DNA of 64,000 bases. Origin: Rickettsiales bacterium UBA2645. GTDB taxonomy: Bacteria > Pseudomonadota > Alphaproteobacteria > Rickettsiales > UBA1997. Of this stretch, positions 41,275 to 49,489 are shown piece by piece. The notes beneath the pieces were generated by a model. It saw nothing but the letters and a program-made list of their open reading frames with translations, was not told the origin of the DNA and did not search any database. The stretch is from contig DENL01000006.1 of the NCBI GenBank assembly GCA_002359655.1, positions 1-64,000 on the forward strand, in the 5' to 3' direction. The position numbers and the translations under genes are program-made. Position 1 is the first letter of the stretch. Every line of letters starts with the position of its first letter.

Positions 41275-42432
41275 TTAAGAGTTTTTCAGAATTTCTCTTG
41301 CTGCTTTAAAGCTAGGATTTTCAACACTTCCAAGCCCCATCAACTTTAAAGCAAACATACTGTCTTCAATTTGTTTTTTGGCTAATTCTTGATCAACAAT
41401 TAGCTTTTGCATTTTTATAAAAATTAAATCACCACGACATTTATCTTGCAGCATTTCCGGAATTATTTCGCGGTTAGAAATCAAATTAATCAAGTTAGCA
41501 AATTTGATCTTAACCATTCTTTTAACAAGAAAATGGGTTAAGAAATTTATCTTGTAAGCAATAATCATCGGCAAACGATAAAGCGAGATTTCTAAAGTGT
41601 TGGTACCAGATTTCGCCAAAGCAAAATCTGCAGCAAAAAAGGCTGATTTTTTTTCTTCTTTTTCGACTAAAAAATATTCTACTTTTAACGCCTTAGCCAT
41701 TTCTTTAACCAACTCTCGCGTTTTATCAATTAAGGGAATCACAACTTTCAAATCTGATTTTTTCTCAGACAGTAAATTTACTGCTGCGATAAATTCAGGA
41801 AAAATTTTATTAACTTCGCCATTTCGACTTCCCGGAGTTAAAAGCAGAACTGTAGAGCTTTGGGAAATATTATATTTTTGACGAAACTGATTTTTAAAAA
41901 ATTTTTTTTGCGAAAAGTCGGGTGCATTTTCAACTACAGGATTGCCAATAAACATTGTCTTTAGTCCATATTTTTCAAAATATGGCGGCTCAAAAGGCAA
42001 GATCGCCAAAAGTAAATCATAAAGCTTGGCAATTTTTTTTGCTCTGCCTTCACGATAAGCCCAGACTGAAGGCGCGATGAGATGAACTTTTTTACATTTC
42101 AAATCTTTAGCCTTTAAAAGAAGTTTGACCACTCGAAAACAAAAATCAGGCGAATCAATCGTGATCACAAAATCTGGCTTTTCTTTTTCGATTGCCTGCG
42201 CTGTTTGCTTGATCAAATCTAACAATTTTTTGATGTGTGGCACAACTTCCAAAAATCCCATCACCGATAATTCTTCCATCAAAAAAATCGATTTTAATCC
42301 TTGCTCTTGCATCAACTTGCCGCCAACTCCAATAAATTCAGAATTAGGATTTTGTAATTTTAACTCTTTAATTAACTTACTGCCAAGCAAGTCACCAGAA
42401 GCTTCTCCAGCAATTATGAAAAATTTCTTCAT
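41275..42432 (-). CDS. lpxB: Lipid-A-disaccharide synthase
   Basis: Joins UDP-2,3-diacylglucosamine and lipid X in lipid A synthesis. The 385 residues are of family length. The start KKFFIIAGEASGDLLGSKLI is diagnostic, followed by FIGVGGKLMQEQGL, SVMGFLEVVPHIKK, APSVWAYREGRAKKI, LLTPGSRNGEV and KSGTNTLEISLYRLPMIIAY. lpxA, lpxD and fabZ are not adjacent. lptD (4634) exports the finished LPS. It is divergent from asd. Confidence 0.96.
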   Translation of the reverse strand: MKKFFIIAGEASGDLLGSKLIKELKLQNPNSEFIGVGGKLMQEQGLKSIFLMEELSVMGFLEVVPHIKKLLDLIKQTAQAIEKEKPDFVITIDSPDFCFRVVKLLLKAKDLKCKKVHLIAPSVWAYREGRAKKIAKLYDLLLAILPFEPPYFEKYGLKTMFIGNPVVENAPDFSQKKFFKNQFRQKYNISQSSTVLLLTPGSRNGEVNKIFPEFIAAVNLLSEKKSDLKVVIPLIDKTRELVKEMAKALKVEYFLVEKEEKKSAFFAADFALAKSGTNTLEISLYRLPMIIAYKINFLTHFLVKRMVKIKFANLINLISNREIIPEMLQDKCRGDLIFIKMQKLIVDQELAKKQIEDSMFALKLMGLGSVENPSFKAAREILKNS

Positions 42433-42434
42433 TT

Positions 42435-42523
42435 AGGATTTAAGATTTAAGATTTGCGATTTACAATTTTTGCCAATGTCTGAACATCACAAGTCTAAAA
42501 TCCTAAATCTCAAATCTAAAATC
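42435..42523. repeat. GATTTAAGATTT-type dyad in divergent gap, copy 3
   Basis: Left arm GATTTAAGATTTAAGATTTG and the reverse complement of the right arm (GATTTTAGATTTGAGATTTA) agree at about 22 of 26 positions over the extended arms. It fills the lpxB/asd divergent spacer, as copies 1 and 2 do for ychF/mltA and coq9/argD. The upstream in-frame ATG of asd at 42470 falls inside it and is not used in my call. Confidence 0.65.
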
Positions 42524-42529
42524 AATCTT

Positions 42530-43546
42530 ATGTCTAAAAGAAAAATCGCTGTTGCTGGAGCAACTGGCAATGTTGGTCGTGAAATTTTAAACATTTTAGC
42601 GGAAAGAAAATTTCCCGCTGATGAAGTTGTCGCTTTGGCTTCCTCTAATTCTTTGGGCAAAAAAGTTTCCTACGGCAATAAAGAATTAAGCGTACAAGTT
42701 TTGGATAATTACGACTTCACTGGCACTAAAATCGGTTTGTTTTCTCCAGGCGGAGCAATCTCTGCAATTCATGCTCCAAGAGCTGCTGCCCAAGGTTGCG
42801 TTGTGATCGACAACACATCCCATTTTAGAATGGAAAAAGATATTCCGTTGGTTGTTCCTGAGGTTAACGCGCAAGCAATTTCTGAATATAAAAAACGCGG
42901 AATCATTGCCAATCCTAACTGCTCAACCATTCAAATGCTGGTTGCTTTAAAACCCTTGCACGACATTGCCAAAATTAAACGTATCGTTGTTGCAACTTAT
43001 CAAGCCGTATCAGGTGCTGGCAAAGAAGCTATGGATGAACTTTACGATTCAACTAAAAAAATCTACGCCAACCAATTTTCTGAACCAAAAAAATTCAGCA
43101 AAAGAATTGCCTTTAATGTTATTCCACAAATCGATTCTTTCATGGATGACGGCGTAACAAAAGAAGAATGGAAAATGAAAGTTGAAACCCAAAAAATTAT
43201 GGGCGCTGACATTAAAGTTGAAGCAACTTGCGTTCGTGTTCCTGTTTTCAACTGCCACTCTGAAGCCGTCAATATTGAATTTGAAAAACCAATTACAGTT
43301 GCACAAGCTCGCGCTGCTTTGGATAAATCTGACGGCGTGATTGTTATCGACAGACCAAAAGAAATGGGATTTGTAACTCCAATTGACGCTTCAACTAAAG
43401 ACGCAGTTTTTGTTTCAAGAATCAGAAAAGACGAATCACTTCCAAATGGCTTGTCACTTTGGGTTGTTGCAGACAATTTACGAAAAGGTGCAGCTTTAAA
43501 TGCTGTGCAGATCGCCGAAGTTTTAGTTAAAAAACATGGATTCTAA
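42530..43546 (+). CDS. asd: Aspartate-semialdehyde dehydrogenase
   Basis: Converts aspartyl phosphate to the semialdehyde for lysine/DAP, threonine and methionine synthesis. From the ATG at 42530 the protein has 338 residues. It shows NADP site AVAGATGNVGREIL, the active-site Cys in IANPNCSTIQMLVAL, and YQAVSGAGKEAMDEL; a conserved VRVPVFNCHSEAVNIEF follows. An ATG at 42470 would add 20 residues encoded by the palindromic repeat, so I prefer the later start. It runs 3 bp ahead of a GNAT acetyltransferase gene. Confidence 0.95.
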   Translation: MSKRKIAVAGATGNVGREILNILAERKFPADEVVALASSNSLGKKVSYGNKELSVQVLDNYDFTGTKIGLFSPGGAISAIHAPRAAAQGCVVIDNTSHFRMEKDIPLVVPEVNAQAISEYKKRGIIANPNCSTIQMLVALKPLHDIAKIKRIVVATYQAVSGAGKEAMDELYDSTKKIYANQFSEPKKFSKRIAFNVIPQIDSFMDDGVTKEEWKMKVETQKIMGADIKVEATCVRVPVFNCHSEAVNIEFEKPITVAQARAALDKSDGVIVIDRPKEMGFVTPIDASTKDAVFVSRIRKDESLPNGLSLWVVADNLRKGAALNAVQIAEVLVKKHGF

Positions 43547-43549
43547 AAA

Positions 43550-44197
43550 ATGATTGCGCCCGCTAAATCTTTACCAGAAAAAATAATCCACCAAGGCAAA
43601 TATTGCCGACTTGAACCAATCAATTCAAAAACTCACGGTAAAGATTTATGGCTTTATGCTGGCAGCGACGAAGAAGTTTGGACTTATTTATCAAACGGCC
43701 CTTTTGCAAATGAACAACTATTTTTTGATTGGTTAAAATTCTGCGAAAATCACCCTACTCGCACTTATTATTCAGTTATTGATAAAAACGAAAATGCGCT
43801 TGGTGCCCTGTGTTTGATGGACTACCAACTTGAACATGCCAGTGTTGAATTAGGCGGAATTTTCTTTTCCAAAAAACTACAAAGAACCACAATTGCTACC
43901 GAAGCAGTTTATCTTTTAAGTCGCTACGCTTTTGAAGATCTTGCCTTCAGAAGACTACAATGGATCTGCAACGTTAACAATAAACCTTCAGAAAAAGCTG
44001 CTTTACGTTTTGGTTTCAAAGAAGAAGGAATATTACGCAACCACTGGATCGTAAGGGGCCAAAGCCGCGACAGTAAATTTTTCTCAATCATTGAATCAGA
44101 ATGGAAAGAAAGACGAGATGCTTTTGAGAAATGGCTTGCTGAAGAAAATTTTGATGCGGAAGGAAAACAAAAAAAGCGCTTGGAAGAGTTTAAATAA
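43550..44197 (+). CDS. GNAT family N-acetyltransferase (RimJ/RimL-like)
   Basis: 215 residues of the acetyltransferase_3 type. It starts with a substrate segment GKYCRLEPINSKTHGKDLW, a central beta sheet NALGALCLMDYQLEHASVEL, the acetyl-CoA loop region FFSKKLQRTTIATEAVYLLS, and the end RLQWICNVNNKPSEKAALRF then GFKEEGILRNHWIVRG. This pattern is common in enzymes acetylating protein N-termini or small amines; the target is unknown. It is co-directional with asd (3 bp) and convergent with thiE (2 bp). Confidence 0.88.
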   Translation: MIAPAKSLPEKIIHQGKYCRLEPINSKTHGKDLWLYAGSDEEVWTYLSNGPFANEQLFFDWLKFCENHPTRTYYSVIDKNENALGALCLMDYQLEHASVELGGIFFSKKLQRTTIATEAVYLLSRYAFEDLAFRRLQWICNVNNKPSEKAALRFGFKEEGILRNHWIVRGQSRDSKFFSIIESEWKERRDAFEKWLAEENFDAEGKQKKRLEEFK

Positions 44198-44199
44198 TT

Positions 44200-44823
44200 C
44201 TACTTAATTTTTGTGCTAAGCTTTTTTAAAGCCACCTCAACTCCTGCAGGATTTTCCCAAACATAAGAAATTACAGCTAAAAAATCAGCACCAGCTTTTA
44301 CTAGTGCGGCACAGTTTTGGTCGGTGATTCCGCCAATGGCAACAGTTGGGATGTTTAATAGTTCGTTGGCCCACTCTAAAATTTCAGTTGTGGGTTTGCC
44401 TTGAGAATTTTTGGTTTTGCTTGGAAAAAAAGTTCCAAACGAAATGTAATCAGCGCCTTGTTCACCAGCTTCCATGGCCAGATGTTTTGAGTCGTAGCAA
44501 CTAGCACCAATAACAAAATTGGGATTTATTTTTTTAGATTTTTCGCGGGCAATTTTTATTGAACCATCTTCAGCGCCGAGGTGAACGCCGTTGGCACCAA
44601 TTTCCAGAGCTATTTCAAAAAAGTCATTTATTAAAAGCTGACAATTATTGGCGTAACAAATTTTTAGTAATTCTTTAGAGATTTTTTTTACTTCTAAATT
44701 TTGGTAATCTTTTAAACGCAGTTGAAAGACTGGTACCAAAGAAGTTTTTAAAGCTTTTTCTAATTGCACTGAGAATTGTTTAAGCTCAATTTTTGGTGGA
44801 CTGATTAGATAAATTTGCGCCAT
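44200..44823 (-). CDS. thiE: Thiamine-phosphate synthase
   Basis: Couples the pyrimidine and thiazole halves of thiamine. The 207-residue TIM barrel shows FQLRLKDYQN near the first strand, LLINDFFEIALEIGANGVHLG, and IGASCYDSKHLAMEAGEQGADYISFGTFFPSKTK split between strands. The end is PTVAIGGITDQNCAALVKAGADFLAVIS. The classical Q-L-R-x-K and VHLGQ-D elements are slightly altered (QLRLKD; VHLGAED), so substrate specificity should be taken as likely rather than certain. It follows ftsZ after 4 bp on the same strand. Confidence 0.85.
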   Translation of the reverse strand: MAQIYLISPPKIELKQFSVQLEKALKTSLVPVFQLRLKDYQNLEVKKISKELLKICYANNCQLLINDFFEIALEIGANGVHLGAEDGSIKIAREKSKKINPNFVIGASCYDSKHLAMEAGEQGADYISFGTFFPSKTKNSQGKPTTEILEWANELLNIPTVAIGGITDQNCAALVKAGADFLAVISYVWENPAGVEVALKKLSTKIK

Positions 44824-44827
44824 TTTA

Positions 44828-46474
44828 TCAGCTATTTCTTCTTCTAAAAAATGCCGGAACGTTCAAAATATCGTCTTCGATTTTTTCGTTTTTTTCTTTG
44901 ATTTCTTCATCATCAAAAACAGTTGATCCAAAAAATTCTTGATGTTTTTTAGCTGCTTCTTTTGATTTTTCTTGGCTAATTGTCTGCTGATTATTTTGTG
45001 CTGAGATGTTTGTTGTCTTTACTGGCAAGACTTCAGGCATTATATCAAGAAATTTGATCTCTTCTTCTTTTTTTGTCTCGGCCTTATTTTTTGAGCCATT
45101 CATAAAACTAAACAAACTAAAGCCATTACCAGACTCTTTTTTCTCTTTTTTTGAAGTTGCTTTAGATGCTGGTTTTAAAGTCTCAACAACTTGAGAAACT
45201 TCTTCTTCAAATTGTTCTTCTTGTTCTATGCTGCCAAAAAAACTGGCTTGATCAAACTTATCTTCCAAAACAGGTTTTTCATCTTCTTTACCATAATTTG
45301 GATTGGCTTCTTTTAGATATGTTTGTTTTGGTTTAAGATCTGTTTGACTAATTTCTTCGAACATTTCTTCCGCAGGTTTTAAAATTGAACCTGGATTAAA
45401 AAAAGTTTTTCCATTCGTATTATTAGTTTTTGCTTCAGATGCTGAGTCAATTATAAAGCGGCTAGATTCTTTTATTTCGTATGGTTTTGCCGAGTCTTTT
45501 TTAAAGTCTTCAGTTTCAATTCCTGTAGCAACAACTGAAATTCTAATTCTACCTTTCATGTTTTCGTTGAAGGCAGATCCAAAAATAATGTTGGCATTAG
45601 AATCAACTTCTTTACGAATTGTGTTAACAGCCATATCAGCTTCAAATAGGGTCATATCTGGGCCGCCAGTCATGTTCACCAAAACACCTTTTGCACCTTT
45701 GATTGAAATATCATCAAGTAATGGGTTAGAAATTGCAGCTTCGCAAGCAGCAATAGCGCGGTTTGGCCCTTCAGCTTCACCTGTTCCCATCATCGCTTTG
45801 CCCATTTTAGTCATGATGGTTCTGATATCGGCAAAGTCGAGATTCACTAAACCGGGCATAGTGATTAAGTCCGTCACACCACGCACGCCAGCATGCAAAA
45901 CATCGTCAGCCATTTTGAAAGCGGATTCAAAAGTGGTATTTTCGTTGGCAATTCTAAAAAGATTTTGGTTTGGAATTACGATCAAAGTATCGACATATTT
46001 TTTTAATTCTTCGATACCAGCTTCGGCGGTTTCCATGCGGTATTTTCCTTCAAAGTGGAATGGTTTTGTTACAACACCAACAGTTAATACATCTCTTTCG
46101 CGAGCCAATTTTGCAATCACAGGTGCAGCGCCAGTTCCAGTACCACCGCCCATACCAGCAGCGATGAAAACCATATTGCTGCCTTCTAAATATTTTTCGA
46201 TTTCTTCGATATTTTCTTCCGCGGCAGCGCGTCCACGATCAGGAAAAGAACCAGCTCCCAAACCTTTGGTTGTAGTAATTCCAAGCTGAATAAGATTTGG
46301 TGCTAAAGCACTTGTTAAAGCTTGTGCATCAGTATTTGCTGCAATGAACTCGACTCCTTCTAGGTTAGAGCGAATCATATTATTTATGGCATTTCCGCCT
46401 GCTCCGCCAACTCCAAAAATTGTGATTTTTGGTTTGAGAAGTTCAGGTTGCGGAATATTGATTTTCAAGGACAT
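44828..46474 (-). CDS. ftsZ: Cell division protein FtsZ
   Basis: Tubulin-like GTPase that forms the division ring. From the ATG at 46474 it has 548 residues: MSLKINIPQPEL, then KITIFGVGGAGGNAINNMI, tubulin signature GMGGGTGTGAAPVIAKLA and the T7 region LVNLDFADIRTIMTKMGKAM. After the globular core (about 320 residues) comes a long polar linker of ~210 residues and the C-terminal peptide DILNVPAFFRRR, which matches the conserved FtsA/partner-binding tail. Frames can be extended upstream to 46678, but those codons run through palindromic repeats and share nothing with FtsZ. The usual neighbours ftsA and ftsQ are absent here; thiE follows. Confidence 0.96.
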   Translation of the reverse strand: MSLKINIPQPELLKPKITIFGVGGAGGNAINNMIRSNLEGVEFIAANTDAQALTSALAPNLIQLGITTTKGLGAGSFPDRGRAAAEENIEEIEKYLEGSNMVFIAAGMGGGTGTGAAPVIAKLARERDVLTVGVVTKPFHFEGKYRMETAEAGIEELKKYVDTLIVIPNQNLFRIANENTTFESAFKMADDVLHAGVRGVTDLITMPGLVNLDFADIRTIMTKMGKAMMGTGEAEGPNRAIAACEAAISNPLLDDISIKGAKGVLVNMTGGPDMTLFEADMAVNTIRKEVDSNANIIFGSAFNENMKGRIRISVVATGIETEDFKKDSAKPYEIKESSRFIIDSASEAKTNNTNGKTFFNPGSILKPAEEMFEEISQTDLKPKQTYLKEANPNYGKEDEKPVLEDKFDQASFFGSIEQEEQFEEEVSQVVETLKPASKATSKKEKKESGNGFSLFSFMNGSKNKAETKKEEEIKFLDIMPEVLPVKTTNISAQNNQQTISQEKSKEAAKKHQEFFGSTVFDDEEIKEKNEKIEDDILNVPAFFRRRNS

Positions 46475-46533
46475 ATCGAGGCTTTTTGATTTTCTTGTTG
46501 ATTTCATAGCGGGGGAAAAATTCTTCGAGAAAA

Positions 46534-46662
46534 ATATACCAAAGCTACTTAAAACTCGAACAGTTTGTTTTGGTATATCGGGGCTCCCCGCAAACGCGGG
46601 GCGCGACTCGTGTCGCGGAAAAAAAATTAAAATATACCGAAATCTGAAGGACTTTGGTATAT
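46534..46662. repeat. Palindrome cluster before ftsZ; GC-rich double-hairpin repeat, copy 2
   Basis: Contains CCCCGC-AAAC-GCGGGG (46586-46601) and CGCGAC-TCGT-GTCGCG (46602-46617), the inverse of the pair at 37098-37128; the two copies agree at nearly every base of the stems. They are flanked by four copies of GGTATAT or its complement (46534-46540, 46572-46578, 46632-46638, 46656-46662) that can pair as two outer dyads. The cluster lies 60-190 bp upstream of the chosen ftsZ start. Confidence 0.75.
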
Positions 46663-46728
46663 GTCGCGGATTTAACAATCGAAAAAATAATCTGCAATTT
46701 TTTATGCGGGTAATTTCTTGATAAAAAA

Positions 46729-48108
46729 TTATAGAACTAAAGTTGCAAGACCAAGCAAAGTTAGAAAGGAAAACATGTCAGTCATTGTTGTGAGAAAAAC
46801 TCCAGAAGAAATTGCTGGATCGAATTTTAATCGGTAAAGAATCAATGGAATAAAAACACCAAAAAATCCTGATATGGTGACCGCTGCTAAAATTGCCGAA
46901 GCAAAAACTAAACTTAAATGTAAGTTATGTTGCCAGAGATAACAAGCTGCCGAAGCAACAGTTGCAAGCAATGCACCATTTATAAAAGCAACCGACATTT
47001 CTTTGAACATAATTTTAAAAAGAGAAATATTTTGAATTTCTTTGGTAGCAATTGCTCGTACCAAAACTGTTAAAGCTTGCGTTCCTGAATTTCCTGAAAG
47101 CGAAGAAACGATTGGTAAAAGTGCTGCAAGGGCAACGATTTTTTCAATCTCACCAGAAAAAAATGCAATGATAGTTGCTGAAAATAAATTGGTGACAAGG
47201 CTGGTTGCAAGCCAAGAAACTCGAGACTTTGCAGTATTAAAAGATGATGCGTGAAGATTGATGTAGTTCACACCACCAAGTAATAAAATATCTTCTTCGG
47301 CTTCTTCTTGCAAAATGTCGATTACATCATTGGCGTAAATTACACCAACCAGAATTCCCTTTTCATCGACAACTGGCGCGTAATCGAGAGAATATTTACT
47401 AAAAAGATGCGCCGCTTCTTCTTTATCCATATTGGCAACTAAAACCCTTAGCTCTTGTTTTTCAGACATTATTTCTGACATCAAAACCTGTTTTTTATTT
47501 TTCAGAATTTTGCTGACACTCACTTCAGAAGTTGGACGAAAATCGTCATCAACGATTACAATGTTATGAAAATCTTCAGGCAAATCTAAAGTATTTTGTA
47601 AATGATAAGTGGCTTGCGCAACGCTCCAATCTTGCTTTACAGCAACAAAGTTTTGCTGCATCAAACGACCAATTGAGTTTTCTGGATAAGATAAAGCTTC
47701 TTCGATTTCACTTCTTTTTTCTTCAGAAACATGATCAAGAATGTTGCTGATACCTTCATTTTCCAGGGTTTCGATAACTTGTACTGCATCGTCAATTTCA
47801 AGTTGATCAATCGCTTTAGCGCTATTTTTACTGCCCAAAAGTTCGATCACGTCACTTTTTAATTTATCATCGAGATAAGTTAAAATTTCTGGATCAAACT
47901 CTGCCGCAATAATCAAAATTAATTTTGTTCTTTGCTCGAAGTTTAAAGAGGAAATAAAATCTGCTTTGTCTGCTGGATGAAGCTCAAGAAAGAGCTTTTT
48001 TACTTGGCTGGTGAGATCGTTTTCTAGTGAGTTTAAAATGTGGCTTTTGATGTTTTGATCAATACCAAATTCTGATTCGTAATTATTTTCTTTTTTTTCG
48101 ATGACCAT
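46729..48108 (-). CDS. mgtE: Magnesium transporter MgtE
   Basis: Mg2+ channel of the inner membrane, gated by cytosolic Mg2+. The 459 residues follow the family plan: the MgtE N domain (about 30-135, helical repeats such as HPADKADFISSLN), a CBS pair (about 140-265, including MSEIMSEKQELRVLVANMDK and DYAPVVDEKGILVGV), and five membrane helices (about 290-459) with the pore signature LPIVSSLSGNSGTQALTVLV. A good ribosome-binding site (GAGGTG) precedes the ATG at 48108. No M-box-type riboswitch was recognised upstream. It follows pntAA on the same strand after 72 bp. Confidence 0.95.
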   Translation of the reverse strand: MVIEKKENNYESEFGIDQNIKSHILNSLENDLTSQVKKLFLELHPADKADFISSLNFEQRTKLILIIAAEFDPEILTYLDDKLKSDVIELLGSKNSAKAIDQLEIDDAVQVIETLENEGISNILDHVSEEKRSEIEEALSYPENSIGRLMQQNFVAVKQDWSVAQATYHLQNTLDLPEDFHNIVIVDDDFRPTSEVSVSKILKNKKQVLMSEIMSEKQELRVLVANMDKEEAAHLFSKYSLDYAPVVDEKGILVGVIYANDVIDILQEEAEEDILLLGGVNYINLHASSFNTAKSRVSWLATSLVTNLFSATIIAFFSGEIEKIVALAALLPIVSSLSGNSGTQALTVLVRAIATKEIQNISLFKIMFKEMSVAFINGALLATVASAACYLWQHNLHLSLVFASAILAAVTISGFFGVFIPLILYRLKFDPAISSGVFLTTMTDMFSFLTLLGLATLVL

Positions 48109-48180
48109 TTTACACCTCAGGATTTAGTTTTTAGCATCTGCGTATTTGTCTTGATAAAACTTGATAGAGACAAAAATATC

Positions 48181-49260
48181 CTAAACCATCAAAGTCGCTT
48201 TGATGATTTCATCCTCATGATTTATGGCGATAGAATTATTTTCTTTATTAACTAAAAGCTCAAAAAAGTTAAAAATATTTTTAGCAAATAATTTACTAGC
48301 GTCAGCTGCAACATGGCTTGGAAAATTTTCGTAACCAATAATTTTTACACCATTTACTTCAACAATTTGTCCAACTTTTGTTAAAGCACAATTGCCACCA
48401 TTTACCGCCGCAATATCAACAATGATGGAGCCTGTCTTCATTAGTTTTACCATTTCTTCACTAACTAAAATTGGCGCAGTTTTAGCAGGAATTAAAGCGG
48501 TTGTGATTACAACATCTTGGTTTTGAATTGTATCTTTTAAAAGTTGTTCTTGGCGTTTTTTATAATCTTCGCTCATTTCTTTGGCGTAAACTCCGTCAAC
48601 TTTTTCATCAGATTTTACTTCAATAAATTTTGCGCCAAGACTTTGCACTTGCTCTTTGGCAGCAGCACGAACATCAAAAGCACAAACAATTGCACCAAGT
48701 CTTTTTGCTGTAGCAATTGCTTGCAACCCTGCAACACCAGCGCCAAGAATCATAAATTTTGCCGCCGAAATTGTGCCAGCAGCAGTCATCATCATTGGTA
48801 CAACTTTTGGTAAATTATAAACCGCTTCTAAAACAGCGACATAGCCAGACAAATTACTTTGCGACGAAAGCACATCCATAGATTGAGCACGAGTAATTCG
48901 CGGAGTTAACTCTAAAGCAAAAGCTGAAATTTTTGCCTGCACTAAAGCGCTGACTTTTTCTTTTTGAAAAGTTGGATTTAAAAGTGCGATGAAAACAAGA
49001 TTTGGTTTGATTTTTGTTAAATCGATTTCGGTTCTTTGAACAGAAATTATAATATCGATTTCAGGCAGAATTTGATTGATATCAGAAATAATTTTCGCTC
49101 CCAGATTTTCATAAGCTGCGTTAGAAATTTTTGACTTTTCACCAGCTTGACTTTCAACAAAAATTTCAACTCCAAGTTTTTGATATTTAGCAAATAAATC
49201 AGGAGTAAGCGCCACACGATTTTCGCTGGCAGCAGTTTCTTTTAGTACGAGAAGTTTCAT
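48181..49260 (-). CDS. NAD(P) transhydrogenase subunit alpha, part 1 (PntAA)
   Basis: NAD(H)-binding soluble domain I of the proton-translocating transhydrogenase, which makes NADPH from NADH. The 359 residues resemble PntAA: KETAASENRVALTPD at the start, RITRAQSMDVLSSQSNLSGY, the dinucleotide fold LGAGVAGLQAIATAKRLGA, and VDIAAVNGGNCALTKVGQIV. It is the split form common in alphaproteobacteria, but the partner genes for the membrane domain and domain III do not follow; mgtE does. They must be elsewhere or lost. Alanine dehydrogenase is a related but less fitting alternative. Confidence 0.88.
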   Translation of the reverse strand: MKLLVLKETAASENRVALTPDLFAKYQKLGVEIFVESQAGEKSKISNAAYENLGAKIISDINQILPEIDIIISVQRTEIDLTKIKPNLVFIALLNPTFQKEKVSALVQAKISAFALELTPRITRAQSMDVLSSQSNLSGYVAVLEAVYNLPKVVPMMMTAAGTISAAKFMILGAGVAGLQAIATAKRLGAIVCAFDVRAAAKEQVQSLGAKFIEVKSDEKVDGVYAKEMSEDYKKRQEQLLKDTIQNQDVVITTALIPAKTAPILVSEEMVKLMKTGSIIVDIAAVNGGNCALTKVGQIVEVNGVKIIGYENFPSHVAADASKLFAKNIFNFFELLVNKENNSIAINHEDEIIKATLMV

Positions 49261-49289
49261 AAAAAATATTGAATTTGCTTGGAAAGCCC

Positions 49290-49386
49290 GCTTGCGTCCT
49301 AGGGAATAGAGCGAAGCACTTGCTTCGCTAACACTTCATCGCAACTATCTTTGCGAGCTAGCTGCGCTGTAGTATAAGCGTAAGCG
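49290..49386. repeat. Nested hairpins between pntAA and tRNA-Leu(GAG)
   Basis: Outer arms CGCTTGCG (49290-49297) and CGTAAGCG (49379-49386) match 7 of 8. Inside lie GCGAAGC-actt-GCTTCGC (49311-49328) and CGCAA-ctatct-TTGCG (49340-49355). On the minus strand this follows the tRNA 3' end by 2 nt and precedes pntAA by 29 bp. It may be a processing or termination structure, or a palindromic repeat element. No T tract is present. Confidence 0.5.
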
Positions 49387-49388
49387 AG

Positions 49389-49475
49389 TGGTGCGGTCGA
49401 GAAGATTTGAACTTCCACGGGTTTTACCCCACAACGACCTCAACGTTGCGCGTATACCAATTCCGCCACGACCGC
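49389..49475 (-). tRNA. tRNA-Leu (anticodon GAG)
   Basis: Minus-strand 87-nt cloverleaf starting GCGGTCGTGGCGGAATTGG. Anticodon arm CAACG-TTGAGGT-CGTTG (anticodon GAG, codons CUU/CUC), long class-II variable arm, T arm with GTTCAAATC, and 3' CGACCGC-A-CCA. The acceptor stem is perfectly paired and the CCA is encoded. Second leucine tRNA of the window; it lies 14 bp from the GDH stop. Confidence 0.93.
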
Positions 49476-49489
49476 ATATTTTTAACTTG

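Noticed and set aside
42470..42529. 20-residue N-terminal extension of Asd
   Set aside because: Encoded by the divergent-gap repeat; the NADP-binding start MSKRKIAVAGATG begins at 42530.
46475..46678. 68-residue N-terminal extension of FtsZ
   Set aside because: Translated from palindromic repeat DNA and unlike any FtsZ N-terminus; the start at 46474 fits the family.
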